A program made the translations under genes and the position numbers. From contig CAXXXS010000001.1 in assembly GCA_963665085.2 (NCBI GenBank), positions 124,001-188,000 of the forward strand: DNA of 64,000 bases. The letters run 5' to 3'. Positions 44,274 to 53,587 of this stretch are shown piece after piece. The notes under the pieces were generated by a model. The model saw only the letters and a program-made list of their open reading frames with translations, had not been told where the DNA came from and made no database searches. The first letter of the stretch is position 1; each line of letters starts with the position of its first letter. The DNA comes from G963665085 sp963665085. Lineage in GTDB: Bacteria > Bacteroidota > Bacteroidia > Bacteroidales > JAAAOM01.

Positions 44274-45765
44274 ACCCATTAACATGCATCAGAAAATTAT
44301 AAGTATAATCTTTTTGGTATTATCTGTATTTAATAATCCTATTAATTCTCAAACAATAAATGAGACACTTTCTCTTGATGATGTACTGAGAATAGCAAGA
44401 GAACAATCTCCCCAAGCAATTTTAGCAAAACACACATTTAGAAACAGCTATTGGGAATACCGGACTCACATTGCAGAATACAGACCTTCGCTAACTTTAA
44501 CAGGAAACGTTTTGGATTATGACCGTTCTATAGATCGCGAATACGATAACGGCGAAGAAATATTTGTTGAACTAAACAACAATAATTCTTTGATGGAATT
44601 GGAATTAAATCAGAATATCGGATTAACTGGAGGAGAACTCTTTGTCAGCTCTAGCCTCAGAAGATATGACGTACTTGGCACGAACAGTAGCACGAGTTTT
44701 ATTACAACACCAACAAGCATTGGTTATTCTCAGTCAACCATAAAATACAATGAATTAAAATGGGAAAAGAAAATTAATCCTTTAAAATACGAAGAGGCTA
44801 AAAAACAATACATTGAAAATGTAGAGCTCGTTAATATTAGAGCGGTAGGATATTTTTTTGATTTGGTCCTTGCCCAAAAAAATCTTGAAATAGCAGAATT
44901 TAATTACTCCAACACCGATACATTGTATAAAATTGCTACTGGGCGTTTTAATATTGGAACTATTGCTGAAAATGAGTTATTACAAATGGAACTCAGTTAT
45001 TTAAACTCAGGACTAGCACTGAATGAAGCAAAAATTGATTTAGAATTACGCCGCTATCGATTACGATCTTTTTTAGGATATAACGACAAGGTAAATATCA
45101 CCCTTATTATTCCTGATTCAATTCCCAATTTTGAAGTTGAAGTAAATAAAGCACTTTCCGAGGCAAAAAATAATCATCCCGATATCTTAGGCATGGAGAG
45201 GCAATTGTTGGAGGCTGCACAGGATGTTGCTGAATCTCGGGCAGAAAAAGGATTAGATGCTAATATTTACGCTAGTTACGGTCTTACCCAAAGAGCAAAT
45301 GAACTTACTGCTGCTTACAAAAATCCATTGGATCAACAGGGGCTACTGATTGGGATAGAATTACCACTAATTGATTGGGGGCTTGGCAGAGGACAATATA
45401 AAATGGCACAATCGGCCCAGGAAGTTGTTCGCACAAATGTTTTGCAAGAACGAATAGATTTTGAACAAGAAATATTCTTGATGGCTATGCAGTTTAATTT
45501 ACAGGATGATCAGGTTGAAATTGCAAGAAAAGCAGGTGACATAGCTCAAAGCAGGTATGCTGTTGCAAAATCAAGATTTCTTATTGGGAAAATAGATGTT
45601 CTCGATCTAAATGTTGCTCAATCTGAAAAAGATGACGCACAACAAAAATATATTTCAGCATTAAGAAATTATTGGGACTATTTTTATGGAATCAGAAGGC
45701 TTACTCTTTTTGATTTCGAGAAAAATGAAGCCCTGGAACAAGACTTTGACGAGGTAATGAATTAA
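44266..45765 (+). CDS. TolC-family outer-membrane efflux protein
   Basis: 499 residues, with a signal-like hydrophobic stretch (QKIISIIFLVLSVFNNPINSQ) and two repeats of the outer-membrane efflux protein fold, seen in the paired long helices (for example LAQKNLEIAEFNYSNTDTL and ARKAGDIAQSRYAVAKSRF). It forms a trimeric channel through the outer membrane. The first ATG overlaps the permease stop by 8 nt; an ATG six codons later (MHQKII) gives a better signal peptide and may be the real start. A terminator follows. Confidence 0.92.
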   Translation: MNKPINMHQKIISIIFLVLSVFNNPINSQTINETLSLDDVLRIAREQSPQAILAKHTFRNSYWEYRTHIAEYRPSLTLTGNVLDYDRSIDREYDNGEEIFVELNNNNSLMELELNQNIGLTGGELFVSSSLRRYDVLGTNSSTSFITTPTSIGYSQSTIKYNELKWEKKINPLKYEEAKKQYIENVELVNIRAVGYFFDLVLAQKNLEIAEFNYSNTDTLYKIATGRFNIGTIAENELLQMELSYLNSGLALNEAKIDLELRRYRLRSFLGYNDKVNITLIIPDSIPNFEVEVNKALSEAKNNHPDILGMERQLLEAAQDVAESRAEKGLDANIYASYGLTQRANELTAAYKNPLDQQGLLIGIELPLIDWGLGRGQYKMAQSAQEVVRTNVLQERIDFEQEIFLMAMQFNLQDDQVEIARKAGDIAQSRYAVAKSRFLIGKIDVLDLNVAQSEKDDAQQKYISALRNYWDYFYGIRRLTLFDFEKNEALEQDFDEVMN

Positions 45766-45769
45766 TCCG

Positions 45770-45797
45770 GAATTATAAGCAACCTTATAATTCTTTT
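45770..45797 (+). terminator. Intrinsic terminator after the export operon
   Basis: A perfect 10-bp stem GAATTATAAG/CTTATAATTC with loop CAAC begins 5 nt past the TolC stop, followed by TTTT. Confidence 0.7.
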
Positions 45798-45872
45798 AAC
45801 GACACCCTATACCGATTAAATGTCCATCGTTTTGACAACAAATAAAATTTATTAGTTAAAATTGAAGAATGA

Positions 45873-45910
45873 TGATTGCTGATTTTAGAACTACAAAAAA
45901 TCAGCAATCA
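45873..45910 (-). terminator. Long stem after the kelch gene, probable terminator
   Basis: A perfect 14-bp stem (TGATTGCTGATTTT and its complement) with a 10-nt loop, 25 bp past the kelch stop. The T-tract on the minus strand is poor, so an mRNA-stabilising or repeat origin is also possible. Confidence 0.5.
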
Positions 45911-45935
45911 AAAATCAAAAATAAATTACTGGGGG

Positions 45936-48900
45936 TTATTCCTTAATTATTTTTTTAAACTCTTTTCTTCCTCCTGAATTTATCTCCACAATATATACCC
46001 CTCGTTTTAAATGAGATACAGGCAATTTTATCTCCGCTGTATTATTTGATAATACCTGCTCTAATAAAACTCCTGCATGATTATACAACCTAACAATTAC
46101 TTTTTCAGAGGCATAATCCTGGGGAAGCCCAACGACCAATTCATTAACAACAGGGTTTGGATAAAGAGAAATTTCTTCATTGATATAATCATTATTAACA
46201 GATGTGTAAACACTTGTATTAAAAAGTGTTACTTTCGAAACCATTGTATCATTAAAAGCAGTAAGATAATAAATATAGACATCTTCTTCATTAACATCAG
46301 AATCAAAGAATACTGTATCTTTTGCAGCATTTGTAGCAAGAAGCACAGGCCCTTCTTCATCACCCACAGTCATCCTTTCAATTGAAACACTATCAGCATA
46401 AATAGACTGAAGGCCCCAGACAAGTTCAATTTCATTTGTTGTTCGGATCATCGTGTCTACTACAGGATGTTTTAATAATGTATAAACATCACTAAATTCG
46501 ACAACAGCAGAAGAATAAGAATAAATATCCCGGAGTAAAATATTCTCAGTTTTAAATTTTAATAATTCTAATTCGTCCAGGGTATCATCAGAATAGTGAA
46601 TCGTAACAATAGTATCACCCGGCCCCTCCATAAGATTTTCATAATCATAGTTAGGACTTGAACCCCAATTTCCACTTCCTTTGTATCTAAAAATAAGTAC
46701 TGATTCGGCAAACGATGATGTCTTCTTAATTGTAATATCAACCTCATTGTAAGCAAGGGATTTTACTGAAATAACTTCCGGGGCATTTAACGGCCGAATC
46801 CGCATAGTCTCTGAAAATGTTGTTTTGTCATCCCATAACACTTCAACTTTATAATTTACAGTATCTAATTCTTCCATATCAAGTTCGGAGTCATTGTACG
46901 ACAAAGAATCTTCCGGAAGAGTCGCTAACAATTCATATTCATTGGTACTAAAAGAGCGATACAGATTGTACCCGTTTTCGGAAAAACTAATATCGTTCCA
47001 TTGCACAACAAGTTTATCACCTTCCCAGTTTGCTTCAGGTTCAGGGAATTCAGGTATGCTATCTGGATAAAAAACTTGGGCTTTTGCTGTGTTGTAATCA
47101 TACCCAGAGTTATCAACTACATTTCCGGTAAAAGTATACCCCCTTCCTTCAAGCGCAAAAGCAACTTGGTTATATTGTGAAAAATTAATATCCCCACAAA
47201 GTAAAAACTGATTGTTCACGGGATCATATTTCCAGGTATCCATTGAATGTTCATACGAAAAGCCAGCTTTATACCCTAACCCACCAGATATATATGCATT
47301 ATTATCAATAATAAAAACTCCACCACTAGAAGAATAATCATAATGTGAATTCAGGACATTCTTCTCTTCCCACTTGTCATCATCTGGATAATAGGCATAT
47401 AATTTATACGGTTTTTCGACTGAATAATTTGCCCCAAAAATAACATACCCTGTATCTGCTAATGCAAAACTTGTCGCACCGATTCTCCCACTTGTTAATA
47501 TGCTTGACACTTCTGTCCATATATCATTGACCGGATCATATTTCCAAAAGTCCTTTATATCTGTTGTCCAATTAATATTAGTTGCACCGTATCCTACATA
47601 TCCATTTCCCTTTAATGAAAAGACAGATGCTCCAGTCCGCTTACCTCCACCAAAATTTTCAATTTGAGTCCATGAATCTTCTGAAGGATTATACTTCCAA
47701 AAGTCAGAAAGCAAACTATCCGAATTATTTCCTGTTCCGACATATGCAAAATCTCCTATTGTAAATGCAACAGCACCCATTCTTGCTAATCCCGAAAAAT
47801 CATTGAGTTGGGTCCACTCTTCTGTTAAGGCATCAAATCGCCAAAAATCCTTTAAATATCCTCCACTTTCTTCTCTACCTAATCCCATATAAGCTTTACC
47901 ATCTAAAACAAAGCTTACTGCCCTGATTCTTCCTGCCCCGGGGAAACTAGTCATGGTTTCCCACCTGCCAGGCTCAGTTAAGGCAATCTGTTTTTCTTCT
48001 GTTGTATCATTGGCTAATACATCTGAATGTGTAACAATCCTAAATTGATATGTTACTTCTTTTTGTGGATTTTTATAAATATACGCTTCTGAATTCTCTG
48101 AAAGTGTAGCTACAACATTATAATCAGTTTCATAGTTGGCCTTCATCTCAATAACATAAGCATCCTCATCAGAAGAAACATCATCCCAGGTAAGATTTAT
48201 ATCATTACTTTGATCTTTTGTGAGAGCAATATTTTGAGGAGACTCAATATAATTATACGTATGTACAGAACTACCATTGACAAATTCGGTAATACCATTT
48301 GCATTAAAAGCTGCTATACTATAAGTATAATAGGACGCTTCTGATAGTGTGGTGTCGATATAATAAAAAATATCACTCCCAATTGTATCCACAACAACCC
48401 AATTTTCCGCATTAATTTTTTTCCTGGCTAAAACTTTTTCTGCACTGGTAAAATCCTGCTCTCCAAAAAAACTAACTTTCACATAACGAGCATTTTTTTG
48501 CTCATAACTAAAACCATAACTTTCAGAAGGTAATTCCATCTCCGGGGTGAATTTAAACACATCCTGAATTGTCGCATCGTCTTGTAAACCACTAACAACA
48601 TATATTCTATTGGCTAATGATATTGCAATGGCCCCGCCAACATTAGAATCTTCGCTATCTCCATAATCTGTTGTCTGTGCCCACTCTTCTGTAGTTGGAT
48701 CAAACTCCCACCATTCGCGCCCATTATATCCTAATCCAAAATACCCTTTATTGTTTGCTGATGCAAAGGATGTTCCCTGTCTTAATGTACCGCTGAATAC
48801 GCCAAATTCTTCCCATGAATCTGTTGCTGGTATATATTTAAATCCATTATTCTGAAATGAAGAACCTTGATAACCATTCCCAACGTATAAAGTATTATTT

Positions 48901-49469
48901 AAGCTAAAAATATAACCATTTGTTCTCCCATTCCCGTTGAAATCATTCATTTCTTCCCATCTATCTGTCTTTGCATCATAACGCCAGACATCTGTTGGAT
49001 AGCCAGAAGAATCTATTCCGGTAAGCACATATCCATATCCATTTAAAGTGTCAGCAACAGAATATGCCCGTCCTGTTCCGGGAAATGAAGCTATTTCCTG
49101 CCAGTCATCAATTGAAGAATCATATCTCCAAAAATCATGTTCATAACCGGCACTACTTACCCCTAAACCAACATAAGCATAACCGCCTATTACAAAAGAA
49201 ACACTTCCTTTTCTTGCACTTGCAGGGAACTGGGACACATTTCTCCATGTATTATCAATAAAAGAGAGTGAATAAAAATTATTTAGTAAACTATCATTTT
49301 CTCCAAGCCCAACATAACCATCAAATCCAAGCGAAAAACTTGTTGCTGAAAGTCTTTCCTGGATAGGCAAATCCTGTATTTTCCCCCAAGAGTCTTGCGA
49401 AAGAACTACTCCACCCCCTAAACATAATCCCAAGAATAAAGAAATAGATTTGTGTATATAAAGATTCAT
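45936..49469 (-). CDS. Secreted double kelch-propeller protein with T9SS C-terminal domain
   Basis: 1177 residues with a signal peptide (LFLGLCLGGGVVLSQ). Two kelch beta-propellers, residues about 25-345 and about 500-800, are built of blades with a GY-VG-G core and W-Y pairs (for example AYVGLGVSSAGYEHDFWRYD). Fibronectin-III-like segments lie at about 345-495 and 805-1090. The C terminus (about 1098-1177; ISLYPNPVVNELVV then GVYIVEINSGG and KKIIKE) is a type A T9SS sorting domain, so the protein should be exported by the type IX system and attached to the surface. Ligand or target is unknown. It is transcribed alone. Confidence 0.88.
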   Translation of the reverse strand: MNLYIHKSISLFLGLCLGGGVVLSQDSWGKIQDLPIQERLSATSFSLGFDGYVGLGENDSLLNNFYSLSFIDNTWRNVSQFPASARKGSVSFVIGGYAYVGLGVSSAGYEHDFWRYDSSIDDWQEIASFPGTGRAYSVADTLNGYGYVLTGIDSSGYPTDVWRYDAKTDRWEEMNDFNGNGRTNGYIFSLNNTLYVGNGYQGSSFQNNGFKYIPATDSWEEFGVFSGTLRQGTSFASANNKGYFGLGYNGREWWEFDPTTEEWAQTTDYGDSEDSNVGGAIAISLANRIYVVSGLQDDATIQDVFKFTPEMELPSESYGFSYEQKNARYVKVSFFGEQDFTSAEKVLARKKINAENWVVVDTIGSDIFYYIDTTLSEASYYTYSIAAFNANGITEFVNGSSVHTYNYIESPQNIALTKDQSNDINLTWDDVSSDEDAYVIEMKANYETDYNVVATLSENSEAYIYKNPQKEVTYQFRIVTHSDVLANDTTEEKQIALTEPGRWETMTSFPGAGRIRAVSFVLDGKAYMGLGREESGGYLKDFWRFDALTEEWTQLNDFSGLARMGAVAFTIGDFAYVGTGNNSDSLLSDFWKYNPSEDSWTQIENFGGGKRTGASVFSLKGNGYVGYGATNINWTTDIKDFWKYDPVNDIWTEVSSILTSGRIGATSFALADTGYVIFGANYSVEKPYKLYAYYPDDDKWEEKNVLNSHYDYSSSGGVFIIDNNAYISGGLGYKAGFSYEHSMDTWKYDPVNNQFLLCGDINFSQYNQVAFALEGRGYTFTGNVVDNSGYDYNTAKAQVFYPDSIPEFPEPEANWEGDKLVVQWNDISFSENGYNLYRSFSTNEYELLATLPEDSLSYNDSELDMEELDTVNYKVEVLWDDKTTFSETMRIRPLNAPEVISVKSLAYNEVDITIKKTSSFAESVLIFRYKGSGNWGSSPNYDYENLMEGPGDTIVTIHYSDDTLDELELLKFKTENILLRDIYSYSSAVVEFSDVYTLLKHPVVDTMIRTTNEIELVWGLQSIYADSVSIERMTVGDEEGPVLLATNAAKDTVFFDSDVNEEDVYIYYLTAFNDTMVSKVTLFNTSVYTSVNNDYINEEISLYPNPVVNELVVGLPQDYASEKVIVRLYNHAGVLLEQVLSNNTAEIKLPVSHLKRGVYIVEINSGGRKEFKKIIKE

Positions 49470-49584
49470 ACAAAATAAATTAAATGGTTAAATTTTTAAA
49501 TTTAAATTTACGCTTAAAGCAAAATGATTGTTACAATATCTGGGATAATCACGCCATTAAGTTTATTTAATTTCCACCCTTTTC

Positions 49585-49613
49585 TTGAAGTAAAAAAATA
49601 ATTAATATATTTG
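49585..49613 (+). promoter_or_regulatory. secDF promoter
   Basis: TTG at 49585-49587, 18 nt, then TATATTTG at 49606-49613, matching the Bacteroidota -33/TAnnTTTG pattern. Transcription should begin near 49620, giving a leader of about 55 nt before the secDF start. Confidence 0.6.
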
Positions 49614-49673
49614 CGCCGCATAAAAATTGACTTGTAATACAATAATTTATAAATTTTAAAATAACAGACTGAA

Positions 49674-52600
49674 ATGCAAAATAAAGGAGTAATACGTGTT
49701 GTTGCAATTCTGTTCGCCATTGCGGCCCTTTATCAATTATCTTTTACCTACGTAACCAGTAAGGTTAAAAAAGATGCAAAGGAATACGGACAAGGAGATT
49801 TACAAAAAGAACAACAATATCTTGATTCAATTGCAAGCGAAACCGTATATAATATTGGTGTTGCTAAATACACATACAGGGAATGTCAGGAGAGAGAAAT
49901 TAACTTAGGCCTTGACCTTAAAGGAGGTATGAACGTAACCCTCGAAATTTCTGTAAATGATGTAATAAGAGCTCTTTCAAATTACTCCTCTGATTCTACT
50001 TTTAATAAAGCTATGGCTTTGGCTACAGAAAAACAAAAAAATAGCCAGGCTGATTTTGTGACCTTATTTAAAGAATCTTTCGAAGAGATTGACCCAAATG
50101 GTAAATTAGCTGCAATTTTCGCTACACCGGAACTTAGGGATCGCATTAGTTTTAATTCAAGTAACGAGGATGTTATCGCTGTTATAAAAACAGAAACAAA
50201 AAGTGCTATCGATAACTCATTTAATATTTTGAGAAGCCGTATTGATAAATTTGGTGTTAGCCAACCAAATATTCAACAACTTGAAACTAGTGGAAGAATC
50301 CTTATCGAATTACCAGGTGTTAAAGATCAAAAAAGGGTAAGAAAACTTTTACAAGGAACTGCTAACCTTGAATTCTGGGAAGGATATGAATTTAGTGAGC
50401 TATATCCAAGCCTGATTGATGCAAATACAACAATAAAAGAAATTGAGGAAGCAGAAAAAGTTCTTTCTAAAAACAAAAATACAACTACTGAAAGCAACAT
50501 AAACCAAACTGAAGAAACCCCTCTTGCCAATGAAGCAACAAGCACAGAAGACACTACAGGCTTAGGGCTTTTAAATCAACTAGAAGAAACAGCAGAAAAA
50601 GATACATCTGCAGCAGAATCAGATTTTATTAGTGACTATCCCCTATTTAATGTATTAACACCAAATGCATTTAACAATCAAATAGGACAAGGATCATTAG
50701 TTGGCTATTCTTTAATAAAAGACACTGGAAAAGTCAGTTATTATTTGTCATTAGAAAAAGTAAAATCAGTATTCCCAAGAGATGCAAAATTCTTTTGGAG
50801 TGCAAAACCAACAAAACAGAATTTCCAGGATAATAAAGAACGATTCGAGTTACATGCAGTAAAAGTAAACACTCGTGACGGAAAAGCCCCTCTTGACGGA
50901 GGCGTTGTTGTTGATGCAAGGGTTAACCTTTCTCAGTTTGGAAACACCATGGAAGTTAGCATGTCTATGAATGCTGAAGGGGCAAAAACATGGGCACGAA
51001 TGACAAAAGATGCTGCCAGCAAAACACCGCATGGTTTTGTGGCGGTTGTGCTTGATGGATATGTTCAATCATCAGCAAGGGTTAGCGAAGAAATTACCGG
51101 AGGTAGTACAAGAATTACCGGAGACTATACGCAGGAAGAGGCACAGGATTTAGCAAACGTACTTAAATCAGGTAAAATGCCTGCCCCTGCGAGAATTATA
51201 CAGGAAGAAATTGTTGGGCCTTCTTTAGGCCATGCAGCTATTAATGCTGGTTTCAATTCATTCTTAATTGCTTTTATCGTAATTCTTCTTTACATGGTCT
51301 TCTACTATAGCCGAAAAGCTGGTTTAGTTGCAGACGTTGCTTTGTTAGCAAACATGTTTTTGTTAATTGGAGTCCTTGCATCGTTAGGCGCAGTATTAAC
51401 ATTACCAGGTATCGCAGGTATCGTATTAACAATTGGTATGTCTGTTGATGCGAACGTGCTTATTTATGAACGAATTCGTGAAGAGGTGCATGCCGGAAAA
51501 GGAATTAAACTGGCAATTACAGATGGTTATAAAAATGCTTACTCTGCAATTATTGATGCGAACGTAACAACAATGCTTACCGCGTTGGTTCTTTTCTTAT
51601 TTGGTTCTGGTCCAATTAAAGGTTTTGCAACAACATTACTTATCGGTATTGGAACATCATTATTCACTGCAATTTTTATAACCCGTTTGGTTTTTGAATG
51701 GTTCCTGAAAAAAGGATATGATATCACTTTTGCCACAAAAACTACTGAAGGCGCTTTCAAAAATGCGAATATCCATTTTATTGAAAAAAGAAAAACATAT
51801 TATATTGTTTCCGGAATAGTTATAGCTATTGGTATTCTCTCGTTAGTATTTAGAGGACTTAGCTTTGGTGTAGATTTTACAGGAGGTAGAACGTATGTAA
51901 TTAAATTTGAACAACCTGTTAATACTGTTGAAATTCAAGATATACTTTCTGAGTCATTTGGCGGGGCACCTGAAGTAAAAATTTACGGACAAGATAACCA
52001 GGTAAGAATTGTCACCAAATATAAATATAGTGAGAATGACCCTTCTATTGATGAAGAAATAGAAACAATCCTTTATGATGATTTAAAACCATTAATAGCT
52101 GATGGCGTTTCAAAACAAGAATTCCTTGATGACTACCGTCAAAGTTCATATAAAGTTGGGGCAACAATTGCGGATGATATTCAAAAAGAGGCTGTTTGGG
52201 CAATATTATTTGCTCTTGTAGCAATCTTCCTTTACATCCTTGTCCGGTTTAAAAACTGGCAATATGGTTTGGGTGCTGTTGCTGCATTAATGCATGACGT
52301 GCTCATTGTTCTTGGTATGTTCTCAATATTCTATGGTATCCTACCATTCTCTTTGGAAATTGACCAGGCATTTATTGCTGCGATACTAACAGTGGTTGGT
52401 TACTCGATAAACGATACCGTAGTTGTTTTCGACCGTATCAGGGAATATATAATGATTCACCCAAAACATAACCGAAGTGAAATTATGAATAGCGCACTTA
52501 ACAGTACATTAAGCCGTACGTTCAGTACATCATTAAGTACCTTTGTTGTGTTATTTACCATCTTTGTTTTCGGTGGAGAAGTAATCCGTGGATTTATATT

Positions 52601-52724
52601 TGCTTTAATGGTCGGTGTTGTTGTGGGTACATACTCATCATTATTCATTGCTACACCAGTTGTTTATGATACCATTAGACAAGCTGAAAACAAAAGAATT
52701 TTAAAAGGAAAAGTTAGAAAATAA
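49674..52724 (+). CDS. secDF: Fused protein-export subunits SecD and SecF
   Basis: 1016-residue RND-type membrane protein that uses the proton-motive force to finish SecYEG-driven export. The SecD half (about 1-640) has LGLDLKGGMNVTLEI at the first periplasmic domain, VKDQKRVRKLLQGTANLEF, an extra Glu/Thr-rich insertion at about 265-325, then six helices with VDANVLIYERIREE. The SecF half (about 690-1016) has FGVDFTGGRTYVIKF and INDTVVVFDRIREY. The fusion is standard in Bacteroidota. The acidic insertion lies in the periplasmic domain and looks disordered. A terminator follows the gene. Confidence 0.97.
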   Translation: MQNKGVIRVVAILFAIAALYQLSFTYVTSKVKKDAKEYGQGDLQKEQQYLDSIASETVYNIGVAKYTYRECQEREINLGLDLKGGMNVTLEISVNDVIRALSNYSSDSTFNKAMALATEKQKNSQADFVTLFKESFEEIDPNGKLAAIFATPELRDRISFNSSNEDVIAVIKTETKSAIDNSFNILRSRIDKFGVSQPNIQQLETSGRILIELPGVKDQKRVRKLLQGTANLEFWEGYEFSELYPSLIDANTTIKEIEEAEKVLSKNKNTTTESNINQTEETPLANEATSTEDTTGLGLLNQLEETAEKDTSAAESDFISDYPLFNVLTPNAFNNQIGQGSLVGYSLIKDTGKVSYYLSLEKVKSVFPRDAKFFWSAKPTKQNFQDNKERFELHAVKVNTRDGKAPLDGGVVVDARVNLSQFGNTMEVSMSMNAEGAKTWARMTKDAASKTPHGFVAVVLDGYVQSSARVSEEITGGSTRITGDYTQEEAQDLANVLKSGKMPAPARIIQEEIVGPSLGHAAINAGFNSFLIAFIVILLYMVFYYSRKAGLVADVALLANMFLLIGVLASLGAVLTLPGIAGIVLTIGMSVDANVLIYERIREEVHAGKGIKLAITDGYKNAYSAIIDANVTTMLTALVLFLFGSGPIKGFATTLLIGIGTSLFTAIFITRLVFEWFLKKGYDITFATKTTEGAFKNANIHFIEKRKTYYIVSGIVIAIGILSLVFRGLSFGVDFTGGRTYVIKFEQPVNTVEIQDILSESFGGAPEVKIYGQDNQVRIVTKYKYSENDPSIDEEIETILYDDLKPLIADGVSKQEFLDDYRQSSYKVGATIADDIQKEAVWAILFALVAIFLYILVRFKNWQYGLGAVAALMHDVLIVLGMFSIFYGILPFSLEIDQAFIAAILTVVGYSINDTVVVFDRIREYIMIHPKHNRSEIMNSALNSTLSRTFSTSLSTFVVLFTIFVFGGEVIRGFIFALMVGVVVGTYSSLFIATPVVYDTIRQAENKRILKGKVRK

Positions 52725-52760
52725 TCAAGATATAACTACTTACTATAAGCCTAAAAGCTG

Positions 52761-52806
52761 AAGAGGGCACAGAGAAGTTGATGATTTCAACCTACTGTGC
52801 CCTCTT
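52761..52806. terminator. Strong bidirectional terminator between secDF and the convergent operon
   Basis: A 12-bp stem AAGAGGGCACAG/CTGTGCCCTCTT around a 22-nt loop that itself contains GTTGA/TCAAC pairing, then a T-run on the plus strand. It separates two convergent transcription units. Confidence 0.88.
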
Positions 52807-52823
52807 CGATTTTTTATTACACA

Positions 52824-53585
52824 CTAAAATTTTTCATAAGCCCCTAATCCAAAAAGTGCAAAATCATACTTCACAGGGTCTTTCCTGTCAAAATCTTTAA
52901 GCTTATTGGTTATCTCTTCTACAGCTAACCAATCATTCTGATTCCGGGTTAACAGGCCTAATTTTCGGGCAACATTTCCTGTATGAACATCAAGCGGCAG
53001 AAATAATTCCTTTGTCTCAATGTTATCCCAAATTCCAAAATCTACTCCTCTCCCATCTTTTCGCACCATCCAACGCAAAAACATATTTAATCGTTTCGCT
53101 GAAGCTTTTTTTAAAATATTAGCGAAATGTTTTTCTGTTCTTACTTCATGAGGAACTTCAAAAAACACATCACGAACTTTAACAATACTATCTTTTATAC
53201 TCCCTGATTCTCTATAGCTTTTGTAAAAAAGTGATTTTAATCCCTGATGATTCCGGTATATATTCTGTAAGGAAGTTATAAAAGATGCAGCATCTACTCC
53301 ATTAAAAGTCCGGTGTTTAAATTTTTTAAACCTTTCCAATTCCTTTTCATTCGCATTAACAACAAAATCAAATGGAGAAAAATCCATCAATTGAATTAAT
53401 TGATTAGCATTTTTTATGATTGTTTTTCGTTGCCCCCAAGCAATTGTTGATGCTAAAAAGGCTGATATCTCAATATCTTCTGTCCTGGTAAATTGGTGTG
53501 GAATTGAAACCGGATCGTCTTCAATAAATCGTGGATTATTGTAATAGTTATATTTTTCCTCAAGGAAATCTTTTAAATCTATCAT
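52824..53585 (-). CDS. TIGR02757/DUF2400 family protein
   Basis: 253-residue cytoplasmic protein of a conserved Bacteroidota-type family. Visible conserved elements are DPVSIPHQFTRTEDIEISAFLASTIAWGQR near the N terminus, NMFLRWMVRKDGRGVDFGIW around residues 170-190, LFLPLDVHTGNVARKLGLL and the C-terminal DPVKYDFALFGLGAYEKF. The helical, Asp/His-bearing core resembles helix-hairpin-helix DNA glycosylases in general layout, but no activity is known to me. The open frame can start at a TTG in the arcA end; ATG at 53585, two bases after the arcA stop, is the natural start. It is the last gene of the arcA operon. Confidence 0.87.
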   Translation of the reverse strand: MIDLKDFLEEKYNYYNNPRFIEDDPVSIPHQFTRTEDIEISAFLASTIAWGQRKTIIKNANQLIQLMDFSPFDFVVNANEKELERFKKFKHRTFNGVDAASFITSLQNIYRNHQGLKSLFYKSYRESGSIKDSIVKVRDVFFEVPHEVRTEKHFANILKKASAKRLNMFLRWMVRKDGRGVDFGIWDNIETKELFLPLDVHTGNVARKLGLLTRNQNDWLAVEEITNKLKDFDRKDPVKYDFALFGLGAYEKF

Positions 53586-53587
53586 TC

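Noticed and set aside
46077..46385. 102-codon plus-strand frame inside the kelch gene
   Set aside because: Antisense, Ile/Asn/Cys-rich composition without domain; shadow of the T9SS tail region.
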